Below, piece after piece: positions 1-8,053 of a stretch of DNA of 37,229 nucleotides (positions are counted from its first letter, which is position 1; every line of letters starts with the position of its first letter). The DNA lies in assembly GCF_016651255.1 (NCBI RefSeq), contig NZ_JAEKEG010000065.1, forward strand, positions 1 to 37,229, in the 5' to 3' direction. Below the pieces are notes generated by a model that had not been told where the DNA came from, did not search any database, and saw only the letters and a program-made list of their open reading frames with translations. The translations under genes were made by a program, and so were the position numbers. The stretch comes from Pseudomonas sp. TH10 (lineage in GTDB: Bacteria; Pseudomonadota; Gammaproteobacteria; Pseudomonadales; Pseudomonadaceae).

Positions 1-766
1 TGCGCGTGAGCGCCGTAGCGTTTGCCACCTGGGAGTCGCGGAACTGGCTGACTGCGGCGCGGTAGGCCTTCAGCGATTCGGTAGCCTGTTGCAGGTTGGC
101 GAGGTGCTGCTCAGGCAGTTTCGCCGCGAGGCTGCCGAGGCTTTTCAGGGCGGTGTCGATGGCGTCCAGCGCCGGTTGCTGGGCTTCGGCCTTGCCGCTG
201 TAGGTGTAGCCGCGAACCTGGTAGCGCGCTTGCTGGAGCAGCTTGCTCAGTTCGACCACCTGGCTGTAGTCGGCAACGCTTTCGCCCTGCAGCATGGATT
301 TTTCGACCGTGCTGACTTGCGCCACGGCGTTGTCAGCGTTTACCCCCAGTTTGCTCCGGGCGTCTTCACGAGCAGCGGTTGCCTGGGTCATGTCGGCAAA
401 GGCGCGCTTGTACTCAGCGACGGCGACCAGTTGCTGGTCGACCATGGCTGCATCGGCAGGCTGTTCGATCAGGGAGCGGGCGGTTTTCAGGCCGGTTTCC
501 AGTTGCCCGAGCAAATCGTTGACTGTCCCGGGACCCTGTTCGCCGCGATGCATGTCGTAGTCTTGGCGGGCGATGCGCAGGTCTTTGCTCAGCTCGATCA
601 GGCCGGAGATGAAACCGAGCTTGTCGCCCCGGCTCATGACGCCGCTGAGGCCCGTCCAGCCAGTGAAGGTGATCAGGCAGGTCAGCAGCAACACCAATCC
701 GAAACCGACTCCCAGTTTGCGATTGACGCTGACGTTCCCCAGTTTATCGGCTAGCGATTGGTACAT
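1..766 (-). CDS. Methyl-accepting chemotaxis protein with HBM-type sensor domain (partial, N-terminal part)
   Basis: Reading leftward from the ATG at 764-766, the frame stays open to the window edge for 255 codons, so the C-terminal signalling domain lies outside. The protein starts MYQSLADKLGNVSVNRKLG, followed by a membrane segment at about residues 20-40 (VGFGLVLLLTCLITFTGW). A long, mostly helical periplasmic region follows, with motifs such as RIARQDYDMHRGEQ and QQARYQVRGYTYSGK. This resembles the helical bimodular (HBM) ligand-binding domain of P. putida McpS and of P. aeruginosa McpK (PA5072), an alpha-ketoglutarate receptor that also sits beside rsmE. Orthology with McpK is inferred from gene order; the ligand cannot be read from sequence. 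A purine-rich AGGGAG ribosome site precedes the start. Confidence 0.88.
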   Translation of the reverse strand, partial: MYQSLADKLGNVSVNRKLGVGFGLVLLLTCLITFTGWTGLSGVMSRGDKLGFISGLIELSKDLRIARQDYDMHRGEQGPGTVNDLLGQLETGLKTARSLIEQPADAAMVDQQLVAVAEYKRAFADMTQATAAREDARSKLGVNADNAVAQVSTVEKSMLQGESVADYSQVVELSKLLQQARYQVRGYTYSGKAEAQQPALDAIDTALKSLGSLAAKLPEQHLANLQQATESLKAYRAAVSQFRDSQVANATALTR

Positions 767-807
767 GCTGCAACTCCCTCGAACCACACGTAGGTTTTAT
801 GAGAGTT

Positions 808-834
808 GTATCGGCAGCTTCTGCGGAACCTGTA
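808..834 (-). promoter_or_regulatory. Candidate sigma-28 (FliA) promoter of the chemoreceptor gene
   Basis: On the minus strand TACA (831-834) is separated by 15 bases from GCCGATAC (808-815). The FliA consensus is TAAA-N15-GCCGATAA, so 10 of 12 positions match with exact spacing. Transcription would start about 30 bases before the chemoreceptor ATG. Many flagellar-regulon chemoreceptors are transcribed this way. The -35 element falls inside the neighbouring palindromic repeat. Confidence 0.55.
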
Positions 835-918
835 GGAGCTGCCGCAGGCTGCGATCTTTTGATCTTGCTTTAACAAGACAACATCAAAAGATCGCAGCCT
901 GCGGCAGCTCCTACAGGG
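829..918. repeat. Palindromic intergenic repeat (REP-like), copy 1
   Basis: A long inverted repeat with near-perfect arms of about 35 bases. The left arm begins cctgtaggagctgccgcagg and continues into gctgcgatcttttgat. The right arm is its reverse complement and ends with ctcctacagg. It fills the space between the chemoreceptor start and the rsmE stop. The same element recurs between genes across the left 25 kb of the window. Confidence 0.9.
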
Positions 919-927
919 GATCGGTGT

Positions 928-1635
928 CTAGAAGAGTCGGGCCAGCAGGGCGGTGACGGCGGTTTCGACCCGCAGGATGCGCTCGCCCAGTTGTACCGGT
1001 TGCAGCCCGGCTTTGGCCAGCAGGTCGATCTCGTAGGGGATCCAGCCGCCTTCCGGACCGATGGCCAGGGTCACCGGCTCGTTCAGGCCGCGAGGGCAGG
1101 GTGGGTAGTTGCCCGGATGGCCGACCAGGCCCAGAGTCCCTTCGGTGATCGCGGGAAGCCGGTCTTCGACGAACGGCTTGAAGCGCTTCTCGATAATAAT
1201 TTCCGGCAACACGCTGTCCCTGGCCTGTTCAAGGCCGAGGATCAATTGTTCGCGAATGGCGTCTGGTTCCAGGAACGGCGTTTGCCAGAAGCTCTTCTCG
1301 ACGCGATAGCTGTTCACCAGGATGATTCGCGGCACGCCCATGGCCGCAACGGTCTGAAACACCCGGCGCAGCATTTTCGGGCGTGGCAGGGCCAATACCA
1401 TGGTCAGCGGCAGCTTGCTCGGAGGGGGCTGATCAAGGGTGACGCGCAATTCGGCTTCTGTGGTGTCCAGGCGCAGCAGCTCGGCAGACCCCATCAGACC
1501 GCCAATCCTGCCGACCCGCAGGCTGTCACCGACTTGCGAACGGTGGACTTCCTGCATGTGGGTCAGGCGGCGATCACGCAGGATCACCCGATCGGCCGCA
1601 ATGAAATCGGCCTCTTCGAGAAGCAGCAGGTTCAC
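928..1635 (-). CDS. rsmE: 16S rRNA (uracil1498-N3)-methyltransferase RsmE
   Basis: The 235-residue product has the length and motifs of RsmE, which methylates U1498 of 16S rRNA in the 30S subunit using S-adenosylmethionine. An N-terminal PUA-like region (about 1-70, with [14 protein letters not shown]) precedes a SPOUT methyltransferase domain. That domain carries the knot signatures LAIGPEGGW (about 192-200) and [11 protein letters not shown] near the C-terminus. The start ATG overlaps the tatC stop by four bases, so it is probably translated with the tat genes. The reading frame is intact and no alternative identity seems likely. Confidence 0.96.
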   Translation of the reverse strand: MNLLLLEEADFIAADRVILRDRRLTHMQEVHRSQVGDSLRVGRIGGLMGSAELLRLDTTEAELRVTLDQPPPSKLPLTMVLALPRPKMLRRVFQTVAAMGVPRIILVNSYRVEKSFWQTPFLEPDAIREQLILGLEQARDSVLPEIIIEKRFKPFVEDRLPAITEGTLGLVGHPGNYPPCPRGLNEPVTLAIGPEGGWIPYEIDLLAKAGLQPVQLGERILRVETAVTALLARLF

Positions 1636-2426
1636 GGCTGGGTCGCTGGCGGCTGGTCGTTGGAGTCGTCAGCCGGCTGGTCGTCCGGGTGCTCGCCACG
1701 CTTGCTGATCAGGCTGCCGAACAGGATGCCGATTTCAAACAGCAGCCACATCGGTACGGCCAGCAGGGTCTGCGAGAAAATGTCCGGCGGCGTCAGGATC
1801 ATGCCGACCACGAAGCAGCCGATGATCACGTACGGACGGATTTTCTTCAGGTATTTGACGTCGACTACGCCGATCCACACCAGCAGGACCACGGCCACCG
1901 GGATTTCAAACGCCACGCCGAAAGCGAAGAACAGCGTCATGACGAAATCGAGGTAGCTGGCGATGTCGGTCATCATTTCCACGCCGGCCGGGGTGGCGGC
2001 GGCGAAGAATTTGAAGATCAGCGGGAACACGAAGTAATAGGCGAACGCCATGCCGGTGTAGAACAGCAGGATGCTGGAGACCAGCAGCGGCACAGCGATG
2101 CGCTTCTCGTGCTTGTACAGGCCCGGCGCGATAAAGCCCCAGATCTGATGCAGGATCACCGGAATCGCCAGGAACAGCGAAACCATCATCGTCAGCTTCA
2201 GTGGCGTCAGGAAGGGCGACGACACATCGGTGGCGATCATTGTCGCGCCTTCCGGCAAATACTGGCGCAGCGGCGTGGAGACGAAGGTATAGATTTGCTG
2301 GGTGAAGGCGAACAACCCGGCGAAGACGATGAAGATCGCCGCCACACAACGCAGCAGGCGGGTGCGCAACTCGGTGAGGTGCGAAACCAGCGGCATGTGC
2401 TGGTCGTTTTCGGGGAGATCGCTCAT
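1632..2426 (-). CDS. tatC: Sec-independent protein translocase subunit TatC
   Basis: TatC is the polytopic inner-membrane receptor of the twin-arginine export system and binds RR signal peptides together with TatB. The 264-residue protein shows the conserved N-terminal motif [12 protein letters not shown] and six hydrophobic segments. It also has the family region [12 protein letters not shown] after the second membrane segment, and [15 protein letters not shown] late in the protein. The tail is hydrophilic and Asp/Pro-rich. It overlaps tatB by four bases (ATGA) and rsmE by four bases, indicating a tightly coupled tatABC-rsmE transcript. Confidence 0.98.
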   Translation of the reverse strand: MSDLPENDQHMPLVSHLTELRTRLLRCVAAIFIVFAGLFAFTQQIYTFVSTPLRQYLPEGATMIATDVSSPFLTPLKLTMMVSLFLAIPVILHQIWGFIAPGLYKHEKRIAVPLLVSSILLFYTGMAFAYYFVFPLIFKFFAAATPAGVEMMTDIASYLDFVMTLFFAFGVAFEIPVAVVLLVWIGVVDVKYLKKIRPYVIIGCFVVGMILTPPDIFSQTLLAVPMWLLFEIGILFGSLISKRGEHPDDQPADDSNDQPPATQP

Positions 2427-2869
2427 GGGGCTCGCGGCGGCAATGTGGTGTCGTGAGGGGCAGGCGCAAGCGGCGCAGCCGCAGGTGTTGCAGATTCGGC
2501 CAGAGGCTGCGCTGCAGGAGCAGCGACTGGCTCAGGTTCAGGACCGGCAGTCGGCTCGACGTTAGGCGCCGGGGCATGAAGGGTCGGCTCCGCGACAGGC
2601 TGCACCGGCGTCGGCTCTTGCTGAACCGGCTGGAAGATCTTCCGCGCCTCTTGCTCCAGCGACAGAATGTGCTCGTTGTGCAGTTGCCGACGAATCTCGT
2701 CGGCACCGATTTCACGTTCAACTTCCTGTTTGATCGCGTTGAAGCTGCGCTTCAGCCGGCCGACCCACAGGCCAGCGGTGCGTGCAGCGCCCGGCAGACG
2801 CTCGGGGCCCAGCACCAGCAGGGCAACGAGGCCGACGAGCAGCAGTTCAGAGAAGCTGATACCAAACAT
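2423..2869 (-). CDS. tatB: Sec-independent protein translocase subunit TatB
   Basis: TatB works with TatC to form the twin-arginine substrate receptor. The 148-residue protein begins [20 protein letters not shown], a single N-terminal membrane helix, followed by the hinge LGPERLPG and an amphipathic helix rich in Arg and Lys. The rest is a Pro/Ala/Glu-rich, probably disordered tail from about residue 85. The Glu near position 8 in the membrane segment and the GPERLP motif separate TatB from TatA. It sits ten bases downstream of tatA and overlaps tatC. Confidence 0.97.
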   Translation of the reverse strand: MFGISFSELLLVGLVALLVLGPERLPGAARTAGLWVGRLKRSFNAIKQEVEREIGADEIRRQLHNEHILSLEQEARKIFQPVQQEPTPVQPVAEPTLHAPAPNVEPTAGPEPEPVAAPAAQPLAESATPAAAPLAPAPHDTTLPPRAP

Positions 2870-2879
2870 TAGTCAGTGC

Positions 2880-3161
2880 TCACACGTCTTTGCGGATCGG
2901 CTCTTCGACTTTCTGCGCCTGCACGTCAATGGTGTGCGGCGGATTGGCCTGAGCGGTGGCTTGCGGCTGAACCGGTGGCACCGGTTGCGCAGGCGTGACG
3001 GTTGGATCGGCGGCAGGTTTCTCGTCGTCGTTCATGGCCTTGCGGAAGCCCTTGATCGACTCGCCAACGTCGGTGCCGAGGTTTTTCAGTTTCTTGGTGC
3101 CGAACACCAGCACCACGACTACCAGAATGACGATCCAGTGTTTCCAGTCAAAAATGCCCAT
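2880..3161 (-). CDS. tatA: Sec-independent protein translocase subunit TatA
   Basis: TatA oligomerises to let folded proteins cross the inner membrane. I place the start at the ATG at 3159-3161, giving 93 residues that open [20 protein letters not shown], the typical short N-terminal helix. The [10 protein letters not shown] hinge and an amphipathic helix ([13 protein letters not shown]) follow. The tail is Pro/Gln/Ala-rich. The frame is open further upstream, but that extension has no TatA features. A GAGAGGAA Shine-Dalgarno stretch precedes this ATG. The gene lies 25 bases downstream of hisE. Confidence 0.96.
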   Translation of the reverse strand: MGIFDWKHWIVILVVVVLVFGTKKLKNLGTDVGESIKGFRKAMNDDEKPAADPTVTPAQPVPPVQPQATAQANPPHTIDVQAQKVEEPIRKDV

Positions 3162-3186
3162 GTTGCTGTTCCTCTCTAAAAGTTGT

Positions 3187-3519
3187 TCAGGCGGACGGAC
3201 GCGAGGCTTTCTCGACGTGTCCGGACAGACCGAAGCGACGATCCAGTTCATCGAGCACAGCCTGCGGATGCTGCCCCAGTTGGGCGAGCATGACCATGCT
3301 GTGGAACCACAGGTCGGCGGTCTCGTAGATCACGTCGCTGCAGTCACCGCTGATGGCGGCGTCCTTGGCGGCAATAATGGTTTCGACCGACTCTTCGCCG
3401 ACTTTCTCCAGAATCTTGTTCAAGCCCTTGTGATACAGACTAGCTACATATGAGCTGTCGGCAGCAGCGCCCTTGCGCTCTTCAAGCACCTGAGCGAGGC
3501 GGGTCAGGGTGTCACTCAT
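3187..3519 (-). CDS. hisE: Phosphoribosyl-ATP pyrophosphatase HisE
   Basis: HisE hydrolyses phosphoribosyl-ATP to phosphoribosyl-AMP, the second step of histidine synthesis. The 110-residue protein is a stand-alone MazG-like all-alpha enzyme. Its metal-binding acidic motifs are visible in [15 protein letters not shown] and in [13 protein letters not shown]. In enterics HisE is fused to HisI; here, as in other pseudomonads, it is separate. It overlaps the end of hisI by eight bases, so the two successive pathway enzymes are translationally coupled. The neighbouring tatA probably lies on the same transcript. Confidence 0.97.
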   Translation of the reverse strand: MSDTLTRLAQVLEERKGAAADSSYVASLYHKGLNKILEKVGEESVETIIAAKDAAISGDCSDVIYETADLWFHSMVMLAQLGQHPQAVLDELDRRFGLSGHVEKASRPSA

Positions 3520-3913
3520 GTTTGTGTCCTGCGGAATAGATAGCGTGCGGGTCTTTCAGAACCGGATCGACGGTTTTCCAGTCGCCGTTTTCGAAGACAC
3601 GGTAAAAGCAGCTTTGACGGCCGGTATGGCAGGCGATGTCGCCGATCTGCTCGACCATCAGAATGATCACGTCGGCGTCACAGTCCAGGCGCATCTCATG
3701 CAGGTTCTGCACATGCCCGGACTCCTCACCCTTGCGCCACAGCTTGCCTCGGGAACGTGACCAGTAGATTGCACGGTTTTCCGCGGCGGTCAGTTGCAGC
3801 GCTTCACGGTTCATCCAGGCCATCATCAGGACGCGCCCGGTCTTGTGATCCTGGGCAATCGCGGGCACCAGGCCGTCGGCGTCCCACTTGATTTCGTCCA
3901 GCCAGTTTTTCAT
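3512..3913 (-). CDS. hisI: Phosphoribosyl-AMP cyclohydrolase HisI
   Basis: HisI opens the adenine ring of phosphoribosyl-AMP, the third step of histidine synthesis. Starting at the ATG at 3911-3913 gives 133 residues beginning [19 protein letters not shown]. Family motifs include [28 protein letters not shown] and the metal-site stretch [21 protein letters not shown] near the C-terminus carries the conserved cysteines. The frame extends upstream of this ATG into sequence without HisI similarity, so I reject the longer start. It overlaps hisE by eight bases. Confidence 0.96.
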   Translation of the reverse strand: MKNWLDEIKWDADGLVPAIAQDHKTGRVLMMAWMNREALQLTAAENRAIYWSRSRGKLWRKGEESGHVQNLHEMRLDCDADVIILMVEQIGDIACHTGRQSCFYRVFENGDWKTVDPVLKDPHAIYSAGHKHE

Positions 3914-3929
3914 CTTCGACTCCGACAGC

Positions 3930-3956
3930 GGGCTCCGCACTTCATTAGCGGAGTCC
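3930..3956 (-). other. Inverted repeat between ubiB and hisI
   Basis: On the minus strand the 27-base segment can fold as GGACTCCGC / GCGGAGCCC around a nine-base loop (one mismatch or wobble in the stem). No run of T follows, so a classical intrinsic terminator is doubtful. It lies in the roughly 80-base gap after ubiB and just before the hisI start, where it could act as an RNA boundary element. Confidence 0.35.
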
Positions 3957-3993
3957 AACGTTGAAACAGTGTGCCAGCGGATCACACAACTGG

Positions 3994-5598
3994 CTATCGG
4001 CGAACGACCAGATACAAACCGACCGCCATCATGATTCCGGCTGGCCAATAGGCCAGGTCGTTCAGCGGGCCGCCGATGGCGAGGATCACCCCGCCGGCCA
4101 GATGCGCGCAACCGAGCAGGCGCAGGAACCAGTCGTCCTTGCGTTTGTGCCACGGTGGCGGCGGATCGTATGCATGCGGCTGCGACATGCGTTCGAGCAG
4201 GTCACGCGCCATGTTGGCCAGATGCGGCAGCTGTTCGAACTGGCTCTGCACGTTGCCGAGCAAGGCTTTCGGGCTGACGCGTTCGCGCATCCAGCGTTCG
4301 AGGAACGGCTGCGCGGTGTTCCACAGATCCAGATCCGGGTACAACTGGCGGCCGAGGCCTTCGATGTTCAGCAGGGTTTTTTGCAGCAGCACCAGCTGCG
4401 GCTGCACTTCCATGTTGAAACGTCGTGCGGTCTGGAACAGGCGCATCAGTACCTGGCCAAATGAAATATCTTTTAACGGTTTTTCGAAGATCGGTTCGCA
4501 TACTGTGCGGATCGCCGCTTCGAACTCGTTGAGCTTGGTTTCTGCCGGCACCCAGCCCGAATCGATGTGCAGCTGGGCCACTCGCCGATAGTCGCGTTTG
4601 AAGAAAGCGAACAGGTTGCGGGCCAGATAGTCCTGGTCTTCCGGGGTCAGGCTGCCAACGATGCCGCAGTCGATCGCAATGTACTGCGGGCTCCACGGGT
4701 TGACGGTGCTGACGAAGATGTTGCCCGGGTGCATGTCGGCGTGGAAGAAGCTGTCGCGGAACACCTGGGTGAAGAAGATCTCCACGCCGCGCTCGGCGAG
4801 CATTTTCATGTCGGTGCGCTGGTCGGCGAGGGTCGCCAGATCCGTCACCTGAATGCCGTAGATGCGCTCCATCACCAGCACTTTCGGCCGGCACCAGTCC
4901 CAATAGACCTGCGGCACGTAGAGCAGTGGCGAGCCTTCGAAGTTGCGCTTGAGCTGGCTGGCGTTGGCGGCTTCGCGCAGCAGGTCGAGTTCGTCGTAGA
5001 TGGTTTTCTCGTAGTCCAGGACTACGTCCACCGGGTGCAGCAGACGCGCATCGGCCGAGAGCTTTTCTGCGGCGCGGGCAAGGATGAACAGCCACGCCAG
5101 ATCCTGCGCGATGATCGGTTTCAGGCCCGGGCGGATGACCTTGACCACCACCTCTTCACCGGTTTTCAGCTGCGCGGCATGCACCTGCGCCACCGAAGCC
5201 GAAGCGAGCGGTTCGACGTCGAATCGGCTGAACACTTCGCTGATCTTCTTGCCCAGCTGCTCTTCGATGAGCTTGATCGACACCTGTGAATCGAACGGCG
5301 GGACACGGTCCTGCAGCAGCATCAATTCATCGGCGATGTCTTCCGGCAGCAGGTCGCGGCGGGTGGACAGGATCTGCCCGAACTTGATGAAGATTGGTCC
5401 CAGGTCCTGCAGGGCCAGGCGCAGTCGGGCGCCGCGGCTCAGCTCAAGCGTTTTGCGCGGGAACCAGCGCCACGGCAATGCATACCGCAGGGCCAGCAGG
5501 AACCAGGGCAGCGGCAGGGCGAACAGCAGGTCATCGAGACGGTAGCGAATCACAACGCGCTGGATGCGCAACAAACGGCGGACGGCAAGCAGCTTCAT
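3994..5598 (-). CDS. ubiB: Ubiquinone biosynthesis protein kinase-like UbiB
   Basis: UbiB is an atypical ADCK/ABC1-family kinase-like ATPase needed for ubiquinone synthesis, thought to help move or release hydrophobic precursors at the membrane. The 534-residue product has the family KxGQ signature (KFGQ, residues 72-75) and a Lys in [22 protein letters not shown] follows at about residue 285, then AIDCGIVG in the DFG position. Two C-terminal hydrophobic segments ([14 protein letters not shown] and [14 protein letters not shown]) anchor it in the membrane. Its start overlaps the ubiJ stop by four bases. Confidence 0.97.
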   Translation of the reverse strand: MKLLAVRRLLRIQRVVIRYRLDDLLFALPLPWFLLALRYALPWRWFPRKTLELSRGARLRLALQDLGPIFIKFGQILSTRRDLLPEDIADELMLLQDRVPPFDSQVSIKLIEEQLGKKISEVFSRFDVEPLASASVAQVHAAQLKTGEEVVVKVIRPGLKPIIAQDLAWLFILARAAEKLSADARLLHPVDVVLDYEKTIYDELDLLREAANASQLKRNFEGSPLLYVPQVYWDWCRPKVLVMERIYGIQVTDLATLADQRTDMKMLAERGVEIFFTQVFRDSFFHADMHPGNIFVSTVNPWSPQYIAIDCGIVGSLTPEDQDYLARNLFAFFKRDYRRVAQLHIDSGWVPAETKLNEFEAAIRTVCEPIFEKPLKDISFGQVLMRLFQTARRFNMEVQPQLVLLQKTLLNIEGLGRQLYPDLDLWNTAQPFLERWMRERVSPKALLGNVQSQFEQLPHLANMARDLLERMSQPHAYDPPPPWHKRKDDWFLRLLGCAHLAGGVILAIGGPLNDLAYWPAGIMMAVGLYLVVRR

Positions 5599-6218
5599 GC
5601 GTTATCGCTTGGGTCGAGGGATCGGGAAAGGCGCTCGAAACGCGCCTCGAGACGTTCCAGATCAAGTTTGATCCGGTCCAGTTCACTGAATCGCGCTTCG
5701 GCTTCGCGCTGCCCGACGAGGGTGCGCGATTCTTCGGCGAGGTATTCGGCGAGGTTCTGGTTGAGGCTGACAAATCCTTGCTGGTACCAGCGCGCGCGAC
5801 TGCGCAAATGACCGCCGACCAGTTGCGTGGCGACCGGGCCGAGCCAGCGCGAGAGTTCGTACTCCCAGTCCAGCTCAAGATCCTGCAGCACGCCGGCCAG
5901 ATCCAGCAGCACGCCGCTGTCGCCATCGAGCTCGACTTCCGGGGCGTGCAACACCGCGGTCTTGTCTTTGCTCATGGCCAGTTTGATCAGGCTCGAAGCC
6001 GTGGCGCGCAAGGTGCAGTCGACACCGGTTTCCCAGTGGGACGCCAGCATCAAGCCTTCGTCGCTCGGCAAGATGAACAGTTGCAGCGCCGGGCTGCGGC
6101 AGTCGACGGCAATCACTTTGCCGGTCAAATGCGCGAGCCGCGGCAGCGCCGTGCTGTCGAGACGCAGCACCCGGTTGAGGCCGAGTTCGACGCTGGCGAG
6201 CAGCCCGGTGAGCAGCAT
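5595..6218 (-). CDS. ubiJ: Ubiquinone biosynthesis accessory factor UbiJ (SCP2 domain)
   Basis: UbiJ is a 207-residue protein with an N-terminal SCP2-like lipid-binding domain. It is part of the soluble complex that carries ubiquinone intermediates for the hydroxylases and methyltransferases. Evidence is its place between ubiE and ubiB, the usual gammaproteobacterial order, and the SCP2-like N-terminal half (about residues 15-115). The C-terminal third is a charged coiled-coil-like region ([20 protein letters not shown]). The start shares one base with the ubiE stop (TGATG) and the stop overlaps ubiB, so ubiE-ubiJ-ubiB form one operon. Confidence 0.93.
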   Translation of the reverse strand: MLLTGLLASVELGLNRVLRLDSTALPRLAHLTGKVIAVDCRSPALQLFILPSDEGLMLASHWETGVDCTLRATASSLIKLAMSKDKTAVLHAPEVELDGDSGVLLDLAGVLQDLELDWEYELSRWLGPVATQLVGGHLRSRARWYQQGFVSLNQNLAEYLAEESRTLVGQREAEARFSELDRIKLDLERLEARFERLSRSLDPSDNA

Positions 6219-6988
6219 CAGGGCTTGATGCCGCGGTGCAGGGCAACGATGCCTGCGGTCATGTTGTGATAGGTCACGCGGTCGAAACCGGCGTCGACCA
6301 TCATCGACTTCAGGGTTTCCTGATTCGGGTGCATGCGGATCGATTCGGCCAGGTAGCGATAGCTTTCCGAGTCATTGGTGATCAGCTTGCCCATCAACGG
6401 CATGAAGGCGAACGAATAGGCGTCATAGGCTTTCGACATCAGCGCATTGGTCGGCTTGGAGAACTCCAGCACCAACAGACGACCACCAGGCTTGAGTACG
6501 CGCAGCATCGAGCGCAGGGCGTCTTCCTTGTGCGTCACGTTGCGCAGGCCGAAGGCGATGGTCACGCAGTCGAAATGGTTGTCCGGGAACGGCAGTTTTT
6601 CGGCGTCCGCCTGAACGAATTCAACGTTGCCGGCGACACCCAGATCGAGCAGACGGTCGCGACCGACCTTGAGCATCGATTCGTTGATGTCGGCCAGAAC
6701 GACCTGGCCGGTCGGGCCAACCAGGTGCGAGAATTTTTTGGTCAGGTCACCGGTGCCGCCGGCGATGTCGAGCACGCGGTTACCGCTGCGCACGCCGGAC
6801 AGTTCGATCGCGAAACGCTTCCACAGACGGTGCATGCCGCCCGACAGAAGGTCGTTCATCAGGTCGTATTTGGCGGCTACCGAGTGGAAAACCTCAGCGA
6901 CTTTTTCCGCTTTCTGGCTTTCCGGAACGTTTTTGAAGCCGAAGTGAGTGGTGGGTTCGGCATCGCTGCCTTTGCGCTGATCAGTCAT
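6218..6988 (-). CDS. ubiE: Ubiquinone/menaquinone C-methyltransferase UbiE
   Basis: UbiE methylates the ring carbon of demethylmenaquinol and of the 2-polyprenyl-methoxybenzoquinol intermediate, using S-adenosylmethionine. From the ATG at 6986-6988 the protein has 256 residues starting [18 protein letters not shown]. Motif I ([15 protein letters not shown]), [11 protein letters not shown] and the UbiE signature region [19 protein letters not shown] are present. The C-terminus is also typical ([18 protein letters not shown]). The frame opens further upstream, but that sequence overlaps the promoter region and is not family-like. It heads the ubiE-ubiJ-ubiB operon. Confidence 0.97.
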   Translation of the reverse strand: MTDQRKGSDAEPTTHFGFKNVPESQKAEKVAEVFHSVAAKYDLMNDLLSGGMHRLWKRFAIELSGVRSGNRVLDIAGGTGDLTKKFSHLVGPTGQVVLADINESMLKVGRDRLLDLGVAGNVEFVQADAEKLPFPDNHFDCVTIAFGLRNVTHKEDALRSMLRVLKPGGRLLVLEFSKPTNALMSKAYDAYSFAFMPLMGKLITNDSESYRYLAESIRMHPNQETLKSMMVDAGFDRVTYHNMTAGIVALHRGIKP

Positions 6989-7017
6989 ATCGCTGTCACC
7001 AAAAGAGAATGCGCGAC

Positions 7018-7046
7018 ATTCTAATCCCCAAGCCATGCTTTGTCTT
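7018..7046 (-). promoter_or_regulatory. Candidate sigma-70 promoter for ubiEJB
   Basis: On the minus strand AAGACA (7041-7046) and TAGAAT (7018-7023) are separated by exactly 17 bases. Transcription would begin about 20 bases before the ubiE ATG. On the plus strand the overlapping TTGTCT (7040-7045) lies 15 bases from TAAGAT (7061-7066), so a divergent promoter for the 91-residue PHA-system gene may share the site. Both are pattern matches only. Confidence 0.4.
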
Positions 7047-7142
7047 GGAATGGCTAAAGGTAAGATGGGCAACCTTCGGGACGATTTGCCGCAGCGGCGG
7101 TCAAGATTTACCGACACCTATTCATCCATCAGGAGTTATTCA

Positions 7143-7418
7143 ATGGCCAAAATCACTGTTGAGCGCGCCCACACCCTGGGCAAGGAAGCTGCCCGCGAGA
7201 AGGCTGACAAGCTGGCGCAGAAACTCTCCGAGCAATATGGTCTGGAGCCGCAGTGGTCGGGCGACACCCTCAACCTCAAGCGGTCGGGGGTGAAGGGCGC
7301 GGTGCATGTGGCCGAGGATTCGATCAAGGTCGACGTGGAGTTGGGCCTGATGATGTCGGCCATGAGCGGTATGATCAAAGCCGAGATTGAAAAGGCGCTG
7401 GACAAGGCCCTGGCCTGA
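7143..7418 (+). CDS. Small polyhydroxyalkanoic acid system protein (PHA_gran_rgn family)
   Basis: The 91-residue protein (MAKITVERAHTLGKEAAREK...) matches my memory of the small conserved family annotated as polyhydroxyalkanoic acid system protein. It is Lys/Ala-rich with an amphipathic N-terminal helix, a central beta-rich stretch (GDTLNLKRSGVKGAVHVAED) and a C-terminal helix rich in Met and Ala. An AGGAG ribosome site lies about seven bases before the ATG. It is transcribed away from ubiE and toward phaI-phaF, and sits in the same relative place as PA5062. Its molecular role is not established; an association with PHA granules is inferred from the family name and position. Confidence 0.82.
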   Translation: MAKITVERAHTLGKEAAREKADKLAQKLSEQYGLEPQWSGDTLNLKRSGVKGAVHVAEDSIKVDVELGLMMSAMSGMIKAEIEKALDKALA

Positions 7419-7423
7419 AGCTC

Positions 7424-7496
7424 AAAGATCGCAGCCTTCGGCAGCGCCTACAGAGTCCACATTCTCCTGTAGGCGCTGCCGAAGGCTGCGATCTTT
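7424..7496. repeat. Palindromic intergenic repeat (REP-like), copy 2
   Basis: Two perfectly complementary 30-base arms (7424-7453 and 7467-7496) flank a 13-base loop. The core gcagccttcggcagcgcc is the 'aagg/cgcc' variant of the window's repeat. It begins six bases after the stop of the small PHA-system gene and could end its transcript or protect its 3' end. There is a short run of T after the right arm. Confidence 0.9.
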
Positions 7497-7524
7497 TCAT
7501 TCAGGCACCACCGTTTCATGTCAG

Positions 7525-7552
7525 TTGTTAGGGTGCCGTTTCTAATTATTCT
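7525..7552 (+). promoter_or_regulatory. Weak candidate promoter for phaI-phaF
   Basis: TTGTTA (7525-7530) and TATTCT (7547-7552) are separated by 16 bases, 70 bases upstream of the phaI ATG in an AT-richer stretch. Both hexamers are imperfect. I list it because phaI-phaF is known to have its own promoter in P. putida and no better match is visible here. Confidence 0.28.
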
Positions 7553-7621
7553 CACTACTTTGTGCCTGAGCCCGACTCTTTCGCGGGCAGTTCCTCAAAC
7601 CTTCTGCGCGTGAGGTGCACC

Positions 7622-8043
7622 ATGGCCAAAGTTATTTTGAAGAAAAAATCGACGCTTCGACATCTGCTCTGAGCGACGTCAAATCCTATGCCCGCAAGAT
7701 CTGGCTGGCAGGTCTGGGTGCCTACGCCAAGGTCGGCCAAGAGGGCAGCGAGTACTTTCAAGAGTTGATCCAGGCTGGTCAAACTGTTGAAAAGAAAGGC
7801 AAAAAAGTCGTCACCGAAAAACTCGAAGCGGCCAACGCCGAGATCGATGATGCCAAGAGTGAAGTCAGCTCGTTCAAAGGTCGTGTCGAAGTTCAGCTCG
7901 ACAAGGTCGAGAAGGCGTTCGACTCCCGTGTAGCAAGCGCCTTGAATCGTATCGGCATTCCGTCTAAACATGACGTTGAGACACTCTCTGCTAAGCTCGA
8001 TGAGCTGACGGCATTGCTCGAACGCGTCGCGCGTAAATCTTAA
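7622..8043 (+). CDS. phaI: Phasin PhaI (apparent early frameshift)
   Basis: PhaI is a small phasin that coats PHA granules. From SALSDVKSYARKIWLAGLGAY to the end the protein is a clear PhaI. It has a phasin helix, a Lys-rich middle, and the C-terminal RALNRIG-like region (ALNRIGIPSKHDVETLSAKL). The natural start should be the ATG at 7622, preceded by GAGG at correct spacing, reading MAKVILKKK. After an A6 run (7643-7648) that frame hits a stop at 7670. One extra A would restore MAKVILKKKIDAST and give 140 residues, close to the 139 I recall for P. putida. As printed, only a GTG at 7615 opens the phasin frame, giving an unlikely MHHGQSYFEE start. Confidence 0.85.
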
Positions 8044-8053
8044 GGAGAACGGG

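Noticed and set aside
7615..7617. GTG at 7615 as the genuine phaI start
   Set aside because: It opens the phasin frame but gives MHHGQSYFEE, unlike the family. It also overlaps the GAGG ribosome site that is well placed for the ATG at 7622.
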